This document shows positions 43,664 to 54,743 of a stretch of DNA of 64,000 nt, piece by piece. The notes under the pieces are model-generated. The model was not told the DNA's origin. It saw only the letters and a list, made by a program, of their open reading frames with translations, and did no database searches. This DNA is from Symsagittifera roscoffensis. Taxonomy: Eukaryota; Xenacoelomorpha; Acoela; Convolutidae. Every line of letters starts with the position of its first letter. Position 1 is the stretch's first letter. The stretch lies in assembly GCF_963678635.1 (NCBI RefSeq), contig NC_087063.1, positions 40,130,759 to 40,194,758 on the forward strand, read 5' to 3'. Position numbers and translations under genes: made by a program.

Positions 43664-44624
43664 AAAATACTTTCTCAGAATACGGTAACTGTCTTCCTCC
43701 AGTTCTTTGCGCCCTTAGTAGGTCCGAGAAACTATACCTCGCCTTCAAGTCGGTCTTCATGACCCTCATCTGACTATTCGGCTCATTGGGCTGGTGTGTG
43801 TCTTCTTCCATCTTAACGCACCAAATCTTTGCTAACGGCTGTGTTTCCTGTTCGAACGGCTGAAGATCAATCCTGACCACCTCTTTTTGTGGCAACAGAC
43901 TTATTGAACGTTTCGATATTGTTTCCAGATCATCCGCTGCGTTATCAAAGACTCTTTCAACTGGTATGAGGTAGCGATCACTGTCAGGGTCTTGATATAC
44001 CTCCCTGTCCAGATTCCTTGCTTGAGTTGTCATCCATTGAAGAGTCTGCGATAGAGCACGTCCCGTGCTCCAGATCAATTCTGTACCTTCTTCGCATCCA
44101 TCTGAACTCCCCGGACAAAACTTTACTCTCCAGGTCCTGTTTCTCATCAAGAATTTTTTCATCTACATCAGACTCCCCGGACAAACTTCCATATCCCGGG
44201 ATCCCGGGTGTTGATCTTGAACTCGCCGGCTCTTCTCACCGCTCGTCTCCCCGGACAAACAATCTTTCACCAGGTTTCGTTCAACCTTCTCACCTTCTTT
44301 ATCCTGGTCCTCAAAGGTAACGGTTTTCTTTTGCGTATCGTTCCCCTGTTCTTTCCGACTGTTTGAAGTACTGGTTAAAACGTCGTGGGGTATTGAGGAT
44401 TCTAGTTGATGAGTTATTGTCCTACAATCCCTCTCATTGCCTTTGTGTTGTCGTATTGACGGCATGATCTTCACCATCTCGCTGACTGTCAGTGATGCCA
44501 TGGCTGCTGCCCACTCGGCGTCAACTCTGGTCACCTCTCTCTCTAACAATCCACCCAGCATCCGCATCAATTGTAGTGTGATCTGCACCGTTTTATCCAA
44601 TAATGAGAGGCTGTTTATGTTCAT
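43664..44624 (-). pseudogene. Long acidic linker between RNase H and integrase (giant element)
   Basis: About 320 codons in three frames separate the RNase H end from the integrase zinc finger. The first part is helical (NINSLSLLDKTVQITLQLM, LLEREVTRVDAEW, LTVSEMVKIMP). The second is low-complexity and acidic (KKTVTFEDQDKEGEKVE; SGE repeats). The third has LIPVERVFDNAADDLETISK and DLKARYSFSDLLRAQRT. Such an insertion is far longer than the usual tether in Ty3/Gypsy Pol. Function unknown. Confidence 0.6.
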
Positions 44625-44633
44625 GACCAGGTT

Positions 44634-46403
44634 TCAGCGCAGCAACAGATCCAAGGGCACCGGGTCCTTCCTGGATAGGATCTTTATCTCGGCTACTTTC
44701 TCTACAGGTAGCTCAAGATGTCCTAGAATTGGATGTCCAGACTTGTCCAACCATCTCGTTAAGGTAAGGGCTTCATAAGTTTCTTTGTCCAGAAACGAGA
44801 ACCCTTCCTTTATTTCCGCCTGATTGGCTTGCTTCTGTTCCAATCTTTCATAGAACTCGGTTTTCTTTCTGAGGTTGTCAGCCTTCTGGTGTTTGTCACC
44901 CATCCTAGTCTCATTGTGGTAGCCATCTAATCTCATTATCCATCTTCCAATATAACTCTGATCCATCGAGTGTGTCTTCAACCAGGATAACGCCCTGTTG
45001 TCCGCGCGTAACTTATAGGGAGCGCTCCCCAAGTATGCGCGGTACTTATCACAAATGTGACTACTGCAAATATTTCTGCTTTTGGTGCACCATATTTCAT
45101 TGCAGTGTCACTTAACACCTTGCTGCCATATGCAATGGGACGGAGAACAGTTCTCCCATTCAATTCCTGCTCCTGATGCAGTATTCTCGAGATAAATACT
45201 ACTGATGCATCTGTGTCAAGAACATACATGCCTTTTTCAGTAGGCATGCCTAGCACTGGCGCTTCGCACAGTTCCCGCTTTATGTTCTCAAAGGCCGTTT
45301 GAGCTTTATCGCTCCATTCGAATTTCTTTCCTTTCTTGCGCATCAGCTTCTGCATCGGATATACCTTGTCTGCATATCCTTTTATAAACTCACGGTAATA
45401 AATGGCAAAAACTATGAAGCTCATGAGCTGTGTGTCCGTTCTAGGAGCCTTCCATGTCAACACAGCTTGTACTGCTTCCGGTTTCGGTCTCACACCATGC
45501 CTGTCCACCATTCTCCCTAGATACTTGATCGAACCCCTCAGGATCTCACATTTCGATGGTTTGCATTTTAAGCCTGCTCTCTCAATGCAATCAAAGACCT
45601 CATCGAGCCGATCAAAGTGGTCTTCCAGGGTTGGTGTTGCTATGACCACGTCATCCACGTAGCACATCACAAGATTCCCGTACTTCTTCGTCACTCTGTT
45701 CAAAGCATGAACCATCAGTCTTTGAAAAAAGGCTGTTGCGTTGCACAAGCCGAAGGGCATACTCTTCCACTGGTACAATCCAAATTCGCATGCGAATCCG
45801 GTCTTTTCACTATCCCTCTTACGCAAAGGAACTGCCAGAAGGCAGAACCCAATTCCAATGTGTGGAAGAACTTGGCAGCGCCAAGTTTAGAGAGGCTCTC
45901 GTCTATCCGCGGTATCGGGTACGCATCTTTTATCGTTACCGCGTTCAAGTAGCGAAAGTCGCAACAAAACCTAAGCTGCCCCCTTTCTTTTTAGCCATTA
46001 CTACCCCGCAAGCCCACGGCGATTTCGAGGGTTCTATCATGTCGTATTCGAGCAACATTTCTACTTCCGCTCGGCACGCTTTCAATTTACGTGGCTTCAT
46101 TCGTCTTGCGCCTTCTCTATGGGGAACGGCGCCTTCCTCAAGTTCGATTTTGTGTTCGACGAAGTTACAGCTACCAATATCCGCTCTATGTTTTGATAAT
46201 ACATCCGCGTTCCGATTTAAAACCGCCCGCAATAATTCAAAATCTCCCTCACCTATTTTCCCTTTTAAGTGTTCTATTTGTGGCAAAACCGGTTTGTCAG
46301 TTTCTAGTTCATATGACGAGGGGCGTTCCGGAAATTTCGAGCAGCTCGATAAGCCGCCGGCCGTTTCGGACTTCATTGAAAACAATTTATGAATATATTT
46401 CAA
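44634..46403 (-). pseudogene. Reverse transcriptase and RNase H of the giant element
   Basis: RT begins with KIELEEGAVPHREGARRM (46200), SPWACGVVMAKKKGG, then in another frame NAVTIKDAYPIPRIDESL and ELGSAFWQ (45920-45830). The palm has PFGLCNATAFFQRLM and MCYVDDVVIATPTLEDH (45660) with intact YVDD, then KYLGRMVDRHGV. The connection domain (WSDKAQTAFENIKREL) and RNase H (YVLDTDASVV at 45215; APKAEIFAVVTF; in the next frame LRADNRALSWLKT) follow. It ends with KADNLRKKTEFYERLEQ. Frameshifts lie near 45945, 45830 and 45010; a short deletion near 45040 removes part of the RNase H. The sequence type is Ty3/Gypsy. Confidence 0.85.
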
Positions 46404-46417
46404 TTCAATAATCCTTT

Positions 46418-47983
46418 TTAAAAATTTATCTTTATTGGCATGATAAGGAGGTCTTTCACACTATGTTTCTTCAAGTTTTGTGTCTCTTCATAGTCGGTCC
46501 TCATCGGCAAAGCGTAACCAAGTTTCTTTCCACGCTGGATTGAAACCGTGGTGTCCAGTGTGTTCAATAACACACTGAAACACAGTCCGTTTCGAGTTAC
46601 CGAGAAGTTCCGGCCTAAAATCACCGAACTTTGACTATTTGGATTCGTTACTAAAGAAACCTGTTTACTATCACTTAACGAATTCAAATTCCTCATTCTA
46701 AAATTGCTACCACAGCCTGCCCCGGCTGTAGTTTTACTTTTCTATCTAAAAAAACTTGGTACCTTGTTTTTGTCTGTTATTATTCTATTAACTGGTTTCT
46801 TAACATACTTCCGATCCGGGTTTCTGTTTCTTATTAGACCGTTGTTCAAGTCAATCATCACGTCAAAGCTCCTGACAAAATCTCTGTCCAAGATGATTTG
46901 GTCGGCGTTGTCCAAACTCTCTACTACCAGGAAGCTCATCCAAAGAGCCCGTGCCCCCATGTGGAGAACTGTTATCGGTGTTCTTCCGGCTACGTAAATT
47001 GCTCCTCGGTTGGCTGTAGCCAGTCGGAGATTCGTCGGAATTAGTTCATCCCTCGTGAAGTCCATTCTTTCCCAAGTTTCTATCGGCATTACATTCACTA
47101 CTGCTCCTGTGTCCAGAAGCCCTGTGACTCCGATTTTCTTTCCGTTGGTGTCGAGCAGATGTGCAGTCACATCTGCTTCGTGTCCAATGTGTACTGCGTC
47201 TTGCTCCATCATGGTGTCATGGCCTATCCTGCGGACTTTGAGTTCCTCCTCACCCAAAAAGATCTGCCCTATCTTGTCACTGTCTTTTGTTACATATGTC
47301 CTTGTGTAGATACTGATTCCATCTACGTTCAGCATCACTTGATACGGTCCAAAGACTTCCACGTAGCGCCCATGAAGCTTCTTTATGCGAGGACCACCCG
47401 TTGTTAGTAGTGCTCGCACAGCTCTTGACTCAGTGCGTGGCTCCACCTGCCTCAGATAATCTGCATATGTGTCCAAATGCATCAAAGGGAACTCTGATGG
47501 TTCACTCAGATTTCTAACTACCTGGTGTCCCGCTACCGAGATTATTGACTGTATTTTGCTTCCTTGTGGCACCATACCGAGCCTCTGCCCGGAGATCACA
47601 TTAAGTTTCATGCTCAAACTACCTGGTGCTTTTGTTTCTTCGACTTCTGTTGCCTCGAAGGTATTCAGCTTCTCCTGTAGTTTCTCATTTTCCAATTCGA
47701 GCTTCACTTTTTGCTCGATCTCTTTCGTTACCAGTTCCTGCTGCACTCTATTTAGAGCATCCCTCGCGGCTGCCCTATAATCAATCTTGAAGTCATCCGC
47801 CGCAGTCACCGGTTCCAGTTCACATGTCTCTTCTGTTACCGCTTGCATTTTCTTCGTTGCCAGCTTTTGCGGTTTTTCTTTTCTGCGCGCCTCCGCTTCA
47901 CACAATAGGCGAGCCATGCTGGCTTTCACTCTCGATAAAGCTTCCTCATGCCTTGGATGCTTGAGTTCTGCTACAGCAAGCAT
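46418..47983 (-). pseudogene. Aspartic protease region of the giant element
   Basis: A 413-codon open frame (47983-46742) starts with a charged, coiled-coil-prone segment (EIEQKVKLELENEKLQEKL, residues about 90-110), then a conserved strand-rich region (GRYVEVFGPYQVMLNVDGIS), and the retropepsin active site GLLDTGAVVNVMP (residues about 290-302) with flap-side ITVLHMGARALWMSFLVV and IILDRDFV (the ILG-x-D position, with Asp for Gly). A linker, 46696-46418, in another frame (SQSSVILGRNFSVTRNGLC) leads to RT. The role is cleavage of Gag and Pol. Confidence 0.8.
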
Positions 47984-48422
47984 CCCAGAACTGCGGACAA
48001 TCTGATTTAAAATGACCTTCCAAGTTACAAATGAAACAACTCGGGCCGAATTTTGCGATTACTCCTCTCATGAAATCTTCATGGTCGACTTCTGACGCAT
48101 CTTCGTCATCGAGGCTAAAGCCTATTGCTTTCATGCCCTGTTTGTAAGTTGGGCATGCTGACATATGATGGTCCGTTGAACTGCAATTTGCACAAGAGCG
48201 TCTCTTGTCCATATCATCCATTGGTTTGTACCAGTTCTTCCCTTGGTTTGCTGGTCCGTTGTTAAAATTGCAATAATTGTTTTTGTGAAATCCAGATCCC
48301 AATGGAGGCTTCAATAAAATATATTTTTTTGACTTGAGCCTCAATTCCTCTGGTGTTGGCCCAGTGATTGATAGTGGTGTGTAATGTGTTGCTAACGTTG
48401 TTCGAAGTTCATCATTCTTCAC
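47946..48422 (-). pseudogene. Gag nucleocapsid part with two CCHC knuckles
   Basis: 158 codons. Two zinc knuckles with exact C-x2-C-x4-H-x4-C spacing, CANCSSTDHHMSAC and CFICNLEGHFKSDC, are separated by about 45 residues. A basic stretch (LRLKSKKYILLKPPLG, NQGKNWYKP) precedes them. The knuckles would bind the genomic RNA. It is joined to the capsid part by a frameshift near 48440 and to the protease part by another near 47970. Confidence 0.85.
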
Positions 48423-48442
48423 ACCATCGATGAATTTTGAGG

Positions 48443-49630
48443 CTACTGCCAGTTGTTCATCCTCCTGTCCGACTCGTCCGGTTGGCTGCGCCCTCTTAGC
48501 ATCTCCAAATCGTCAAGAAATTTGTCTATCGTCTCATCTTCTCGCTGCCTCCTTTTCTCGAAGCGCATCATTGCCTGGTGACCCTGCACCCCTGATCCAA
48601 AACGATTTAACAAGATTTCAAAGATTTTCTCAGCTGTGTCCCGCTGGTATTGCTTTTTGGCCATCACACAGTTTAGGGCTGTCCCTTCCAAGTTACTGTT
48701 GAGCGCACTGCACTCTTGCTTTTCTGACAGGTCTTCTTCGTCAAAATGCAGTTTCATCACCTCTATCCAGGTATCAAGGCAGCCATCAGATTGGTCTTTA
48801 GAGCATCTTGGTTTCTTAAAGACTCTTCTGGAATTTTTACTGCGTTCATTGGCTCTGGATAACCTCGTAAGGAATGTCTCCAAAGACCTGTTTAGGTGTT
48901 CAAAGGCTGTGGCCATTGCTGTAGCATCCCTTGAATACCCCGCCTGAGTATCATCGCCCCCTGATAAGGGTTCTGTATTTGGTACATCCTTTCTAACCGA
49001 ATCACCGGGACTGTTTCCCGCTTGGCTCGCATGACTCCTCCCTGGGCTCGCATGTCTCCTGTTACTGGAATCACCTCTCCCAGTCGCATGTGTGCCTTGC
49101 GTTGGTCGTTCGTTTGAGGTCTGTCTGTTGCCTGTTGAACTCGCTCTGCTGTTTGGACCCCATATTCTATTATCCCTTGTGGCATAGCCTGATGAACTGC
49201 CCCTACCTCTAGTGGATCCATATGTCCTCCTACTTTGTTGGTCATTGAAGTTCACCCTCGGCTCCATGCTAGGACCTCCCGAGTTCGGTTCCCCTTCTCT
49301 TGGTCCACTCCTGCTGCCTAGTAGCACGTCCAACCTGTCCATGATAGCCTGAGTTTGCCTCTCCATCATCGCATCCATCTTTGTGTCAAGAGTCCCAAGA
49401 TTCTGCTCTTGTTGAGTTCTAAACTTCTCCATGTCTTCTCTTAACCGTAACTCCCTTTGTTCCGCTTCCCTTGTCATCCGCGACCAGTTCTTCGCCATGT
49501 GTTCATCCGTTCTTTCCTTCAAGCGTTTTTCGCTTCTACCAACTTCTTGTCTATTGCGGGTTTTTTCTTCCCGCAGACTTTCTCTTTCAACATGGACTGA
49601 TCTCTCGAGTTCACTCATTCTTATGGACAT
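48443..49630 (-). pseudogene. Gag: coiled coil and capsid-like domain
   Basis: 395 codons, N-terminal coiled coil (residues 1-100, RESLREEKTRNRQEVGRSEK and following heptads), a Ser/Gly/Arg-rich linker (residues 110-240), then a Ty3-type capsid region (CLDTWIEVMKLHFDEEDLSE, ALNCVMAKKQYQRDTAEKIF, LLNRFGSGVQGHQAMMRFEK, ETIDKFLDDLEMLRG). It lies in the same frame as 50608-49631, from which it is separated by a single TAA (49631-49633). Its role is particle assembly. Confidence 0.75.
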
Positions 49631-50608
49631 TTATTCATTTTGTTCTCCTATACTGCCCACTATGTTGCTCAAGGCTTCTTCAATTGATGCTCCGTTATCT
49701 ACTAGTGGCGTCACAAGTGGCGGTGTCACCCTGCCGATCCCAGGTAGCTTGGTGGTGGTCGAGATTCGGGCTTTGATTCTCTGCCTCGACGTCTTTTCAT
49801 TATCCACCTCTGGAGCCGCAGGTGCGTTGCTTAGCCCTGTGTTTCTATTCACCCCAGTTCGCATTTCCGAATTCGTCGTACTCACAAAGTCTCCTGACTG
49901 GCCTGATGTGTTTGTGGTTTTGGTTATTGTCCTCACTACACCAAATTGGTCCATGGTTCCAGTCTCTCTGTCGGTGTATGCCTCATTCTCCTGAGTCGAA
50001 CTATTGAGACTGACTCGAGATCCATAGTCAACTTGCTCTTCATTGTCCTCTTCTTTCTCCTGGGATTCTCCTTCATCGCTTGTACCCGCTCCCATGGTAA
50101 ATGGAAAGATGATTCCGAAAGTGTTCTTCACTCTTTCTGAAAACAATGAGGACGTTGCCTGTTTCTCCGTCACGACTGCCATCATGGTGTTGTCTGTGGG
50201 AGATCTTCTAGTTGCCCCAGTTTCAGTAGAGATGTCGAACAGTTCCGACATCTCCTCTCGATCCAGTGTCCCGGTGGAAGTGGCAAAATCTTGGCCTTGT
50301 TCTACCGGAGTAGATTCACTCGCCAGCCTTCTGTTTCCTCTCCCCTCCGACCCATGTATATCCTGGTTCTCATCCATGGCCTGGTCCGCATGGACCTCCA
50401 CTTCTAGCATTGCTTTTCGCTCTTCTGAGGACTTTTGACTCCTGGTCTCAACCACTCTGCCTGAAACCGTCTCCCCATTGTCGGTCCGGGTTCGTGTGAT
50501 CCTTTCCACAAAAGGGTCGGTCATTGCTTTTCTCTGTTTCTCAGGTATGAATTTCTTGGAGCTATCACCTAGTTTAGTTATCCTTGACTTGTCGAGACTC
50601 ATATTCAA
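49631..50608 (-). pseudogene. Gag N-terminal extension, low complexity
   Basis: 325 codons rich in Glu, Ser, Thr and Gly, with no recognised fold. It starts MNMSLDKSRITKLGDSSKK, includes RVKNTFGIIFPFTMGAG near residue 160 and ends with LPGIGRVTPPLVTPLVDNGA. It precedes the coiled-coil part of Gag in frame and is the first coding region after the leader, so the start at 50608 or the Met two codons later is plausible. It could be disordered matrix-like sequence. Confidence 0.6.
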
Positions 50609-51365
50609 TTTACCACTTCTTACTGCCTATACACTCAATTCGATTGCTAGTGTCCTTTTAGTCTAGCTACTTACAACAATAACACAATAACACAAAACAA
50701 TTGTTTTGAAACGTTTCTATTAAATAGTGACCAAGAATCTTGTATGTTAAAAAAGTACAACTTGTATACAATTTTATTCACAATGATCGATTATCAGTTG
50801 TAAAGTGTGAAGCTAGCACAGTATGGTGATATCAGTCTATTTAAAAGATAGTGTGCTCACTACCCAATCAAGCACAAATATTATTAATTTAAAACCAGAA
50901 ATACCAAAATAAGAAGATTTTTATGAAAAACATATGTTTTTTGTACTTTTAGTTGGTCGCAGTACAATAATCGAACTTGTATATAAAGAAAGAGTTTTCC
51001 CTGCTTGGGGCTGCACCAAACAGACAAAACTTGAAGGCAGTAATTTTCTCAAGTGAGCGTCTATTGCACCCACCGAGTCCTGTGTTACCTATCTGCCTTC
51101 GGACTGCCCAAGCTAGACCTACTGATTTCCTCGGGGCAATCACTCCTCTCAAAAATGTTCTGGATTTCAGTCCAAACTAATGAGTTACACACTCTTGATC
51201 AATTTAGACTTAGTGTCGCGAATGTCCGAGTTTAGACCTGTTTTGTTTTGATTCGTTTTTTTTACAATAGGCAAGTTACCAGTGCAGTCACTGGTTCCGA
51301 GCCTATCTCTTAATAACCTAAAACCCTTAACTATTTTCTATTCTGTTGTCATCTTAAGTTTTGAC

Positions 51366-51614
51366 AAAATAATACCCCTCCGGATTGACAAAAATCGGAC
51401 CCCTCCTAATTGGCAAAATTTGGGATCCCTCCGGATTGGCAAAATGGGACCCCTCCGGATTGACAAAAATCGGACCCTCCGGATTGGTAAGATTGCGACC
51501 CCTCCGGATTGGGACCCCTCCTGTTTTGTAAAAATTTAGTCCCCTCCGGATTGGGACCCCTCCGGATTTGTAAAAATTTAGACCCCTCCGGATTGGGACC
51601 CCACCGGGTTTGTA
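51366..51614. repeat. Array of CTCCGGATTG motifs
   Basis: Seven exact copies of CTCCGGATTG start at 51378, 51429, 51453, 51477, 51502, 51544 and 51586, with close variants at about 51406, 51516, 51559 and 51599. Spacing is irregular (about 15-50 bases), and AAAAT-rich spacers such as TTGACAAAAATCGG recur. In element sense the motif is CAATCCGGAG. Confidence 0.85.
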
Positions 51615-53583
51615 AAGATAGCTTCTCAGAGGCTTTCTAAATTTCCAACCGATACCCTTCCGGATACGTTCTCCGATGCTATTATGCTGTTTGAATCAAC
51701 TAGGAAGGGTGTGTCGTCCTTCCCAAGACCCTTCCGGATTGAAGTAAAGCCTCTGATTCGACGATTCACCCTAACGGTGAGGGGTCTTATCGCTAGCCTA
51801 ATTTCGGCTCGACTAACGTTTTCTTGTGCCTTCAGGCTTCCCTCTTTGTCTAGAACAGCTTAAAATTGCCTTTTTTGACCGTTACTACCTTTTGGCGGGG
51901 TGTAAGGGCCTTCCAGAAAATTTTTTGTAAAACGTGAAGGGTCTACCTTCCCGAATTGGTGAATTTGCTAAAAACAATCCTAAAAAATTTTCATGCTTTT
52001 TTTTTTGAATAATTGATGTTTTTATTAGTAAGCTCAGCTAATTTCTTATCTAATGGTACCAAGATCAACTGGGTTTTTTCAGTAGTTCCAAAGTTATTAA
52101 CCAAAACATCTTTTTTCTAAAGTCAAAAAATTTCTCTCTAATAGGTTCCGCCTCACTTTTTTTGCTATTCTGTTCTTTCCTATCTAAGAATTATTGATCA
52201 AAGCTCAAAAGGCCTGTATTCTTCTAGTTCAATGCAAAAAAAAACGATCTCAAACGCTCTAGCTGAAAAAATTTTCCAAGAACTATGCTATTTGGACCAC
52301 TCCGGATTGATGAATCCGCTAAATCAAAAAAGTTAAGTTTGATTTCTCTGTAACCCAGAAGGTTATCGGCAAACGGGTTTTAAAACCTGTCAATTCACTA
52401 GCGGACGTTGTCCGAACAACAATTTTTACCGTCCTAACTCAAAAATTTCAAAAAATTTTCTTATTTTTTAGCGTTTCGTTTATTCAAAAATCACGAAAAT
52501 TCGGTTTTTGTTACCTAAATAGTTCCAACCACTTCTGAAATAAACTCAACCGGTTCTACTTATTATACTAGTACAGTTAGGATGTAACTCACTAATTTAA
52601 GGCTTTTTTCCTTTTGAAAAAAATATCGATCTCTCAAAAATTGCGATTTGTGGGGGGATCAAAATATCGCTATTTTGACCCTAAAAACCGCTCCGATTAC
52701 TGTGTTTTTCACTGAAAAACGATTGGGAGTAATAATACAGGCTGTATAAGTAATAATACTAGTAATACTATACCCCTCCGGGTTTGTTCAATATCCGAAT
52801 TAAGGTGCTTAACTCAGAAATTCGCAGTTCGGTGAAGGGTCACTACAGTGCAGCACTGTCGAGCTCCCCACAGATTACTATCTTATTTTTTGTACCAAAA
52901 GGGATACAAAACTTGTTAAGGATACCCAACAGTCGACTGTTGTTTTCGTTGGGCCCCCTCTTGTCACTCCTTGTACTGCTTGCCGGATCAGTCTTCTTCT
53001 TTAATCCCGAGACCTTCCGGATTGAGCGCAAATCAGCAGACCCTTCCGGATTGAGCGCAAATTAGCATTAACGTGCTTAAATACTCAAATAACCCTACAG
53101 TACAAGCCTCACAAACGGGCCACAAAAATGATCGTAACAATCCTGATTGAATAAATGCCTGTAACAACAATATATCTATCAACAACAAACGTGAGGGTCG
53201 GATCACATCTTGTGTGGGGGGATGATTTCTACTGATTTTTTTACTTTTTACTGTTTTTGATTTTTTCGGTTATTTTTTATGCTTTTTGTTTTTCTTGGGA
53301 ACTATACCACTTTTTGTTTGGTTTCATATATATCTTCAAGTGTTTTTGGTCACAAACCTCACAGGGAAGGAGGGGACGGCCGATCCCCCCACCCTTCCTG
53401 GAAAGTGAATTTTTGGTCATAACTAGGTTAAAAAGCTATTTACGGGAATCCGGAAGGCTTCCGCGTTCCAAATTACCCTTCCACCCCGGCGTTTAGGGCC
53501 TGTTAAGGGCGTTATTATGAGCATCCGCTCGGCGCGGAGTGCTCGTTAACGGTTCTACCGGTCAGGATGTTAAAAAAGAATAA

Positions 53584-53598
53584 CACACAGGAGCGCCA
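53584..53598 (-). other. Candidate primer-binding site
   Basis: In element sense, TGGCGCTCCTGTGTG starts 12 bases after the 5' LTR end. A leading TGG fits the complement of a tRNA CCA end. The distance is a little long and no tRNA was matched, so this is tentative. Confidence 0.3.
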
Positions 53599-53610
53599 TA
53601 AAAACATCTA

Positions 53611-53985
53611 TGTAACATTCGCCCGGAAGTACATATCGACGAAAAATAGAGCTAAGCTATAAAACGACTGAAGACGTCTAAAAAAAGCTCTACATGCTTT
53701 CCACCGTCTCTACCAAAGCCAGTTCTTTTGGTGGTCTTTCTAACATTGGTCGACAAAAACGTTACTGCTTTCGGCTCCGTTCAAAACACTCAAATTAACT
53801 TACTTAAATGCAAAGTTAGTGGGCTCATGGCTAGGTGTCAGTATCCCCAGACCACGAGGTTCCTCCTAAAAACAGGGCTACTACTATTTATTATATTGCT
53901 ATTGTTTTTGTTCAGTAGATAAAAATCATTTTCTCCATCGAAGATGGATCAGCCCTTTCCCTTAACTCCTAGCTTCACATTGTCA
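53611..53985 (-). repeat. 5' LTR of the giant element, inner part
   Basis: Matches 28605-28980 of the other LTR. The match breaks at ...TTGTCA (53985) and resumes at 62412, where a nested non-LTR element ends. Confidence 0.85.
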
Positions 53986-54024
53986 CATTATCTATTTAAT
54001 GAATAAACTTATTAAAAAGATAAC

Positions 54025-54743
54025 ATGTCGACAAGACAGAAGATGTCAAAACAGAAGGAGGTATCGACGAAGAAAATGAAGGTTTGTCTCATTTTGCTCA
54101 ATGCTCCAACACAGATTGCAAAATATGGACACCACTCTGGATACCTAAGTTTATGCCCTTGAAATACCTTCAGGATGATTTTCTATGCCGCTTCTGTTCA
54201 TCTAAAACTGAGAAGAGGGTCAAAGCACTGGAGTCAGAAGTGGAGGAATTGAAGAAAATGATCAGCCCTGAAAACACAAAAAGCATCTCTGCTCCAGCTA
54301 AGCCAACACGTTACTCGGAAATTCTCAAAAACCTGAAGTCAGAAGAGAGAGAACAAGAACGGAGGGCTTGTAATGTCATAATTTCTGGCTCTAAGGCCGC
54401 AGAAAATGGCAAAGAACTATTGCAAAATATTTTACATGAAACTAAAACAGTTGCTACTGATGGCTTAACAACCAAAAGGATCGGTAAAGTGAATGAAGAT
54501 GGATTACAAATGCTTCTGGTAACCATCGGATCAGCAGACGAGGGTAACAATCTTCTCAAAAAAGCAAGGCTGCTCAGAGACAAGGAAAAATACAAGAATA
54601 TCTTCCTGCAGCCTGACCTCACGAAAGACGAAAGAGCACGAGAGTACACACTCAGATGTGACCTACGAAAAATCAGAGAAGAAAACCCTGACAATGAGTA
54701 CATTATTAGAGCGGGCAAAGTAGTCGAGAAAGCTCGGGCATGA
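54025..54743 (+). pseudogene. ORF1 of level-2 non-LTR element
   Basis: The best frame is 54084-54743 (219 codons). A likely original start is the ATG at 54025 in another frame, with a one-base shift between. The N-terminus has a Cys cluster (CSNTDCKIW then LCRFC), which may be a zinc-binding RING/PHD-like finger. A coiled coil (VKALESEVEELKKM) follows, then an RNA-binding-type region (EQERRACNVIISGSK, KRIGKVNEDG, LLVTIGSADEGNNLLKKARL, NIFLQPDLTKDERARE) like the C-terminal domain of many ORF1 proteins. It ends with TGA at 54741-54743. Confidence 0.7.

Larger units (their letters stand above)
50609..53610 (-). promoter_or_regulatory. 3-kb untranslated leader of the giant element
   Basis: No long open frame with a known motif exists on either strand between the 5' LTR and gag. 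The leader is AT-rich with runs of T and A and is dotted with TCCGGATTG-core motifs (array at 51366-51614 and single copies at 51732, 52310, 53015 and 53044). Leaders of LTR elements can hold packaging, splicing and regulatory sites; none can be assigned here beyond the repeated motif. Confidence 0.6.

Noticed and set aside
51366-51614. CRISPR-like look of short repeats with spacers
   Set aside because: Repeats are only 10 bases, degenerate and irregularly spaced, and lie in the leader of a eukaryotic retroelement.
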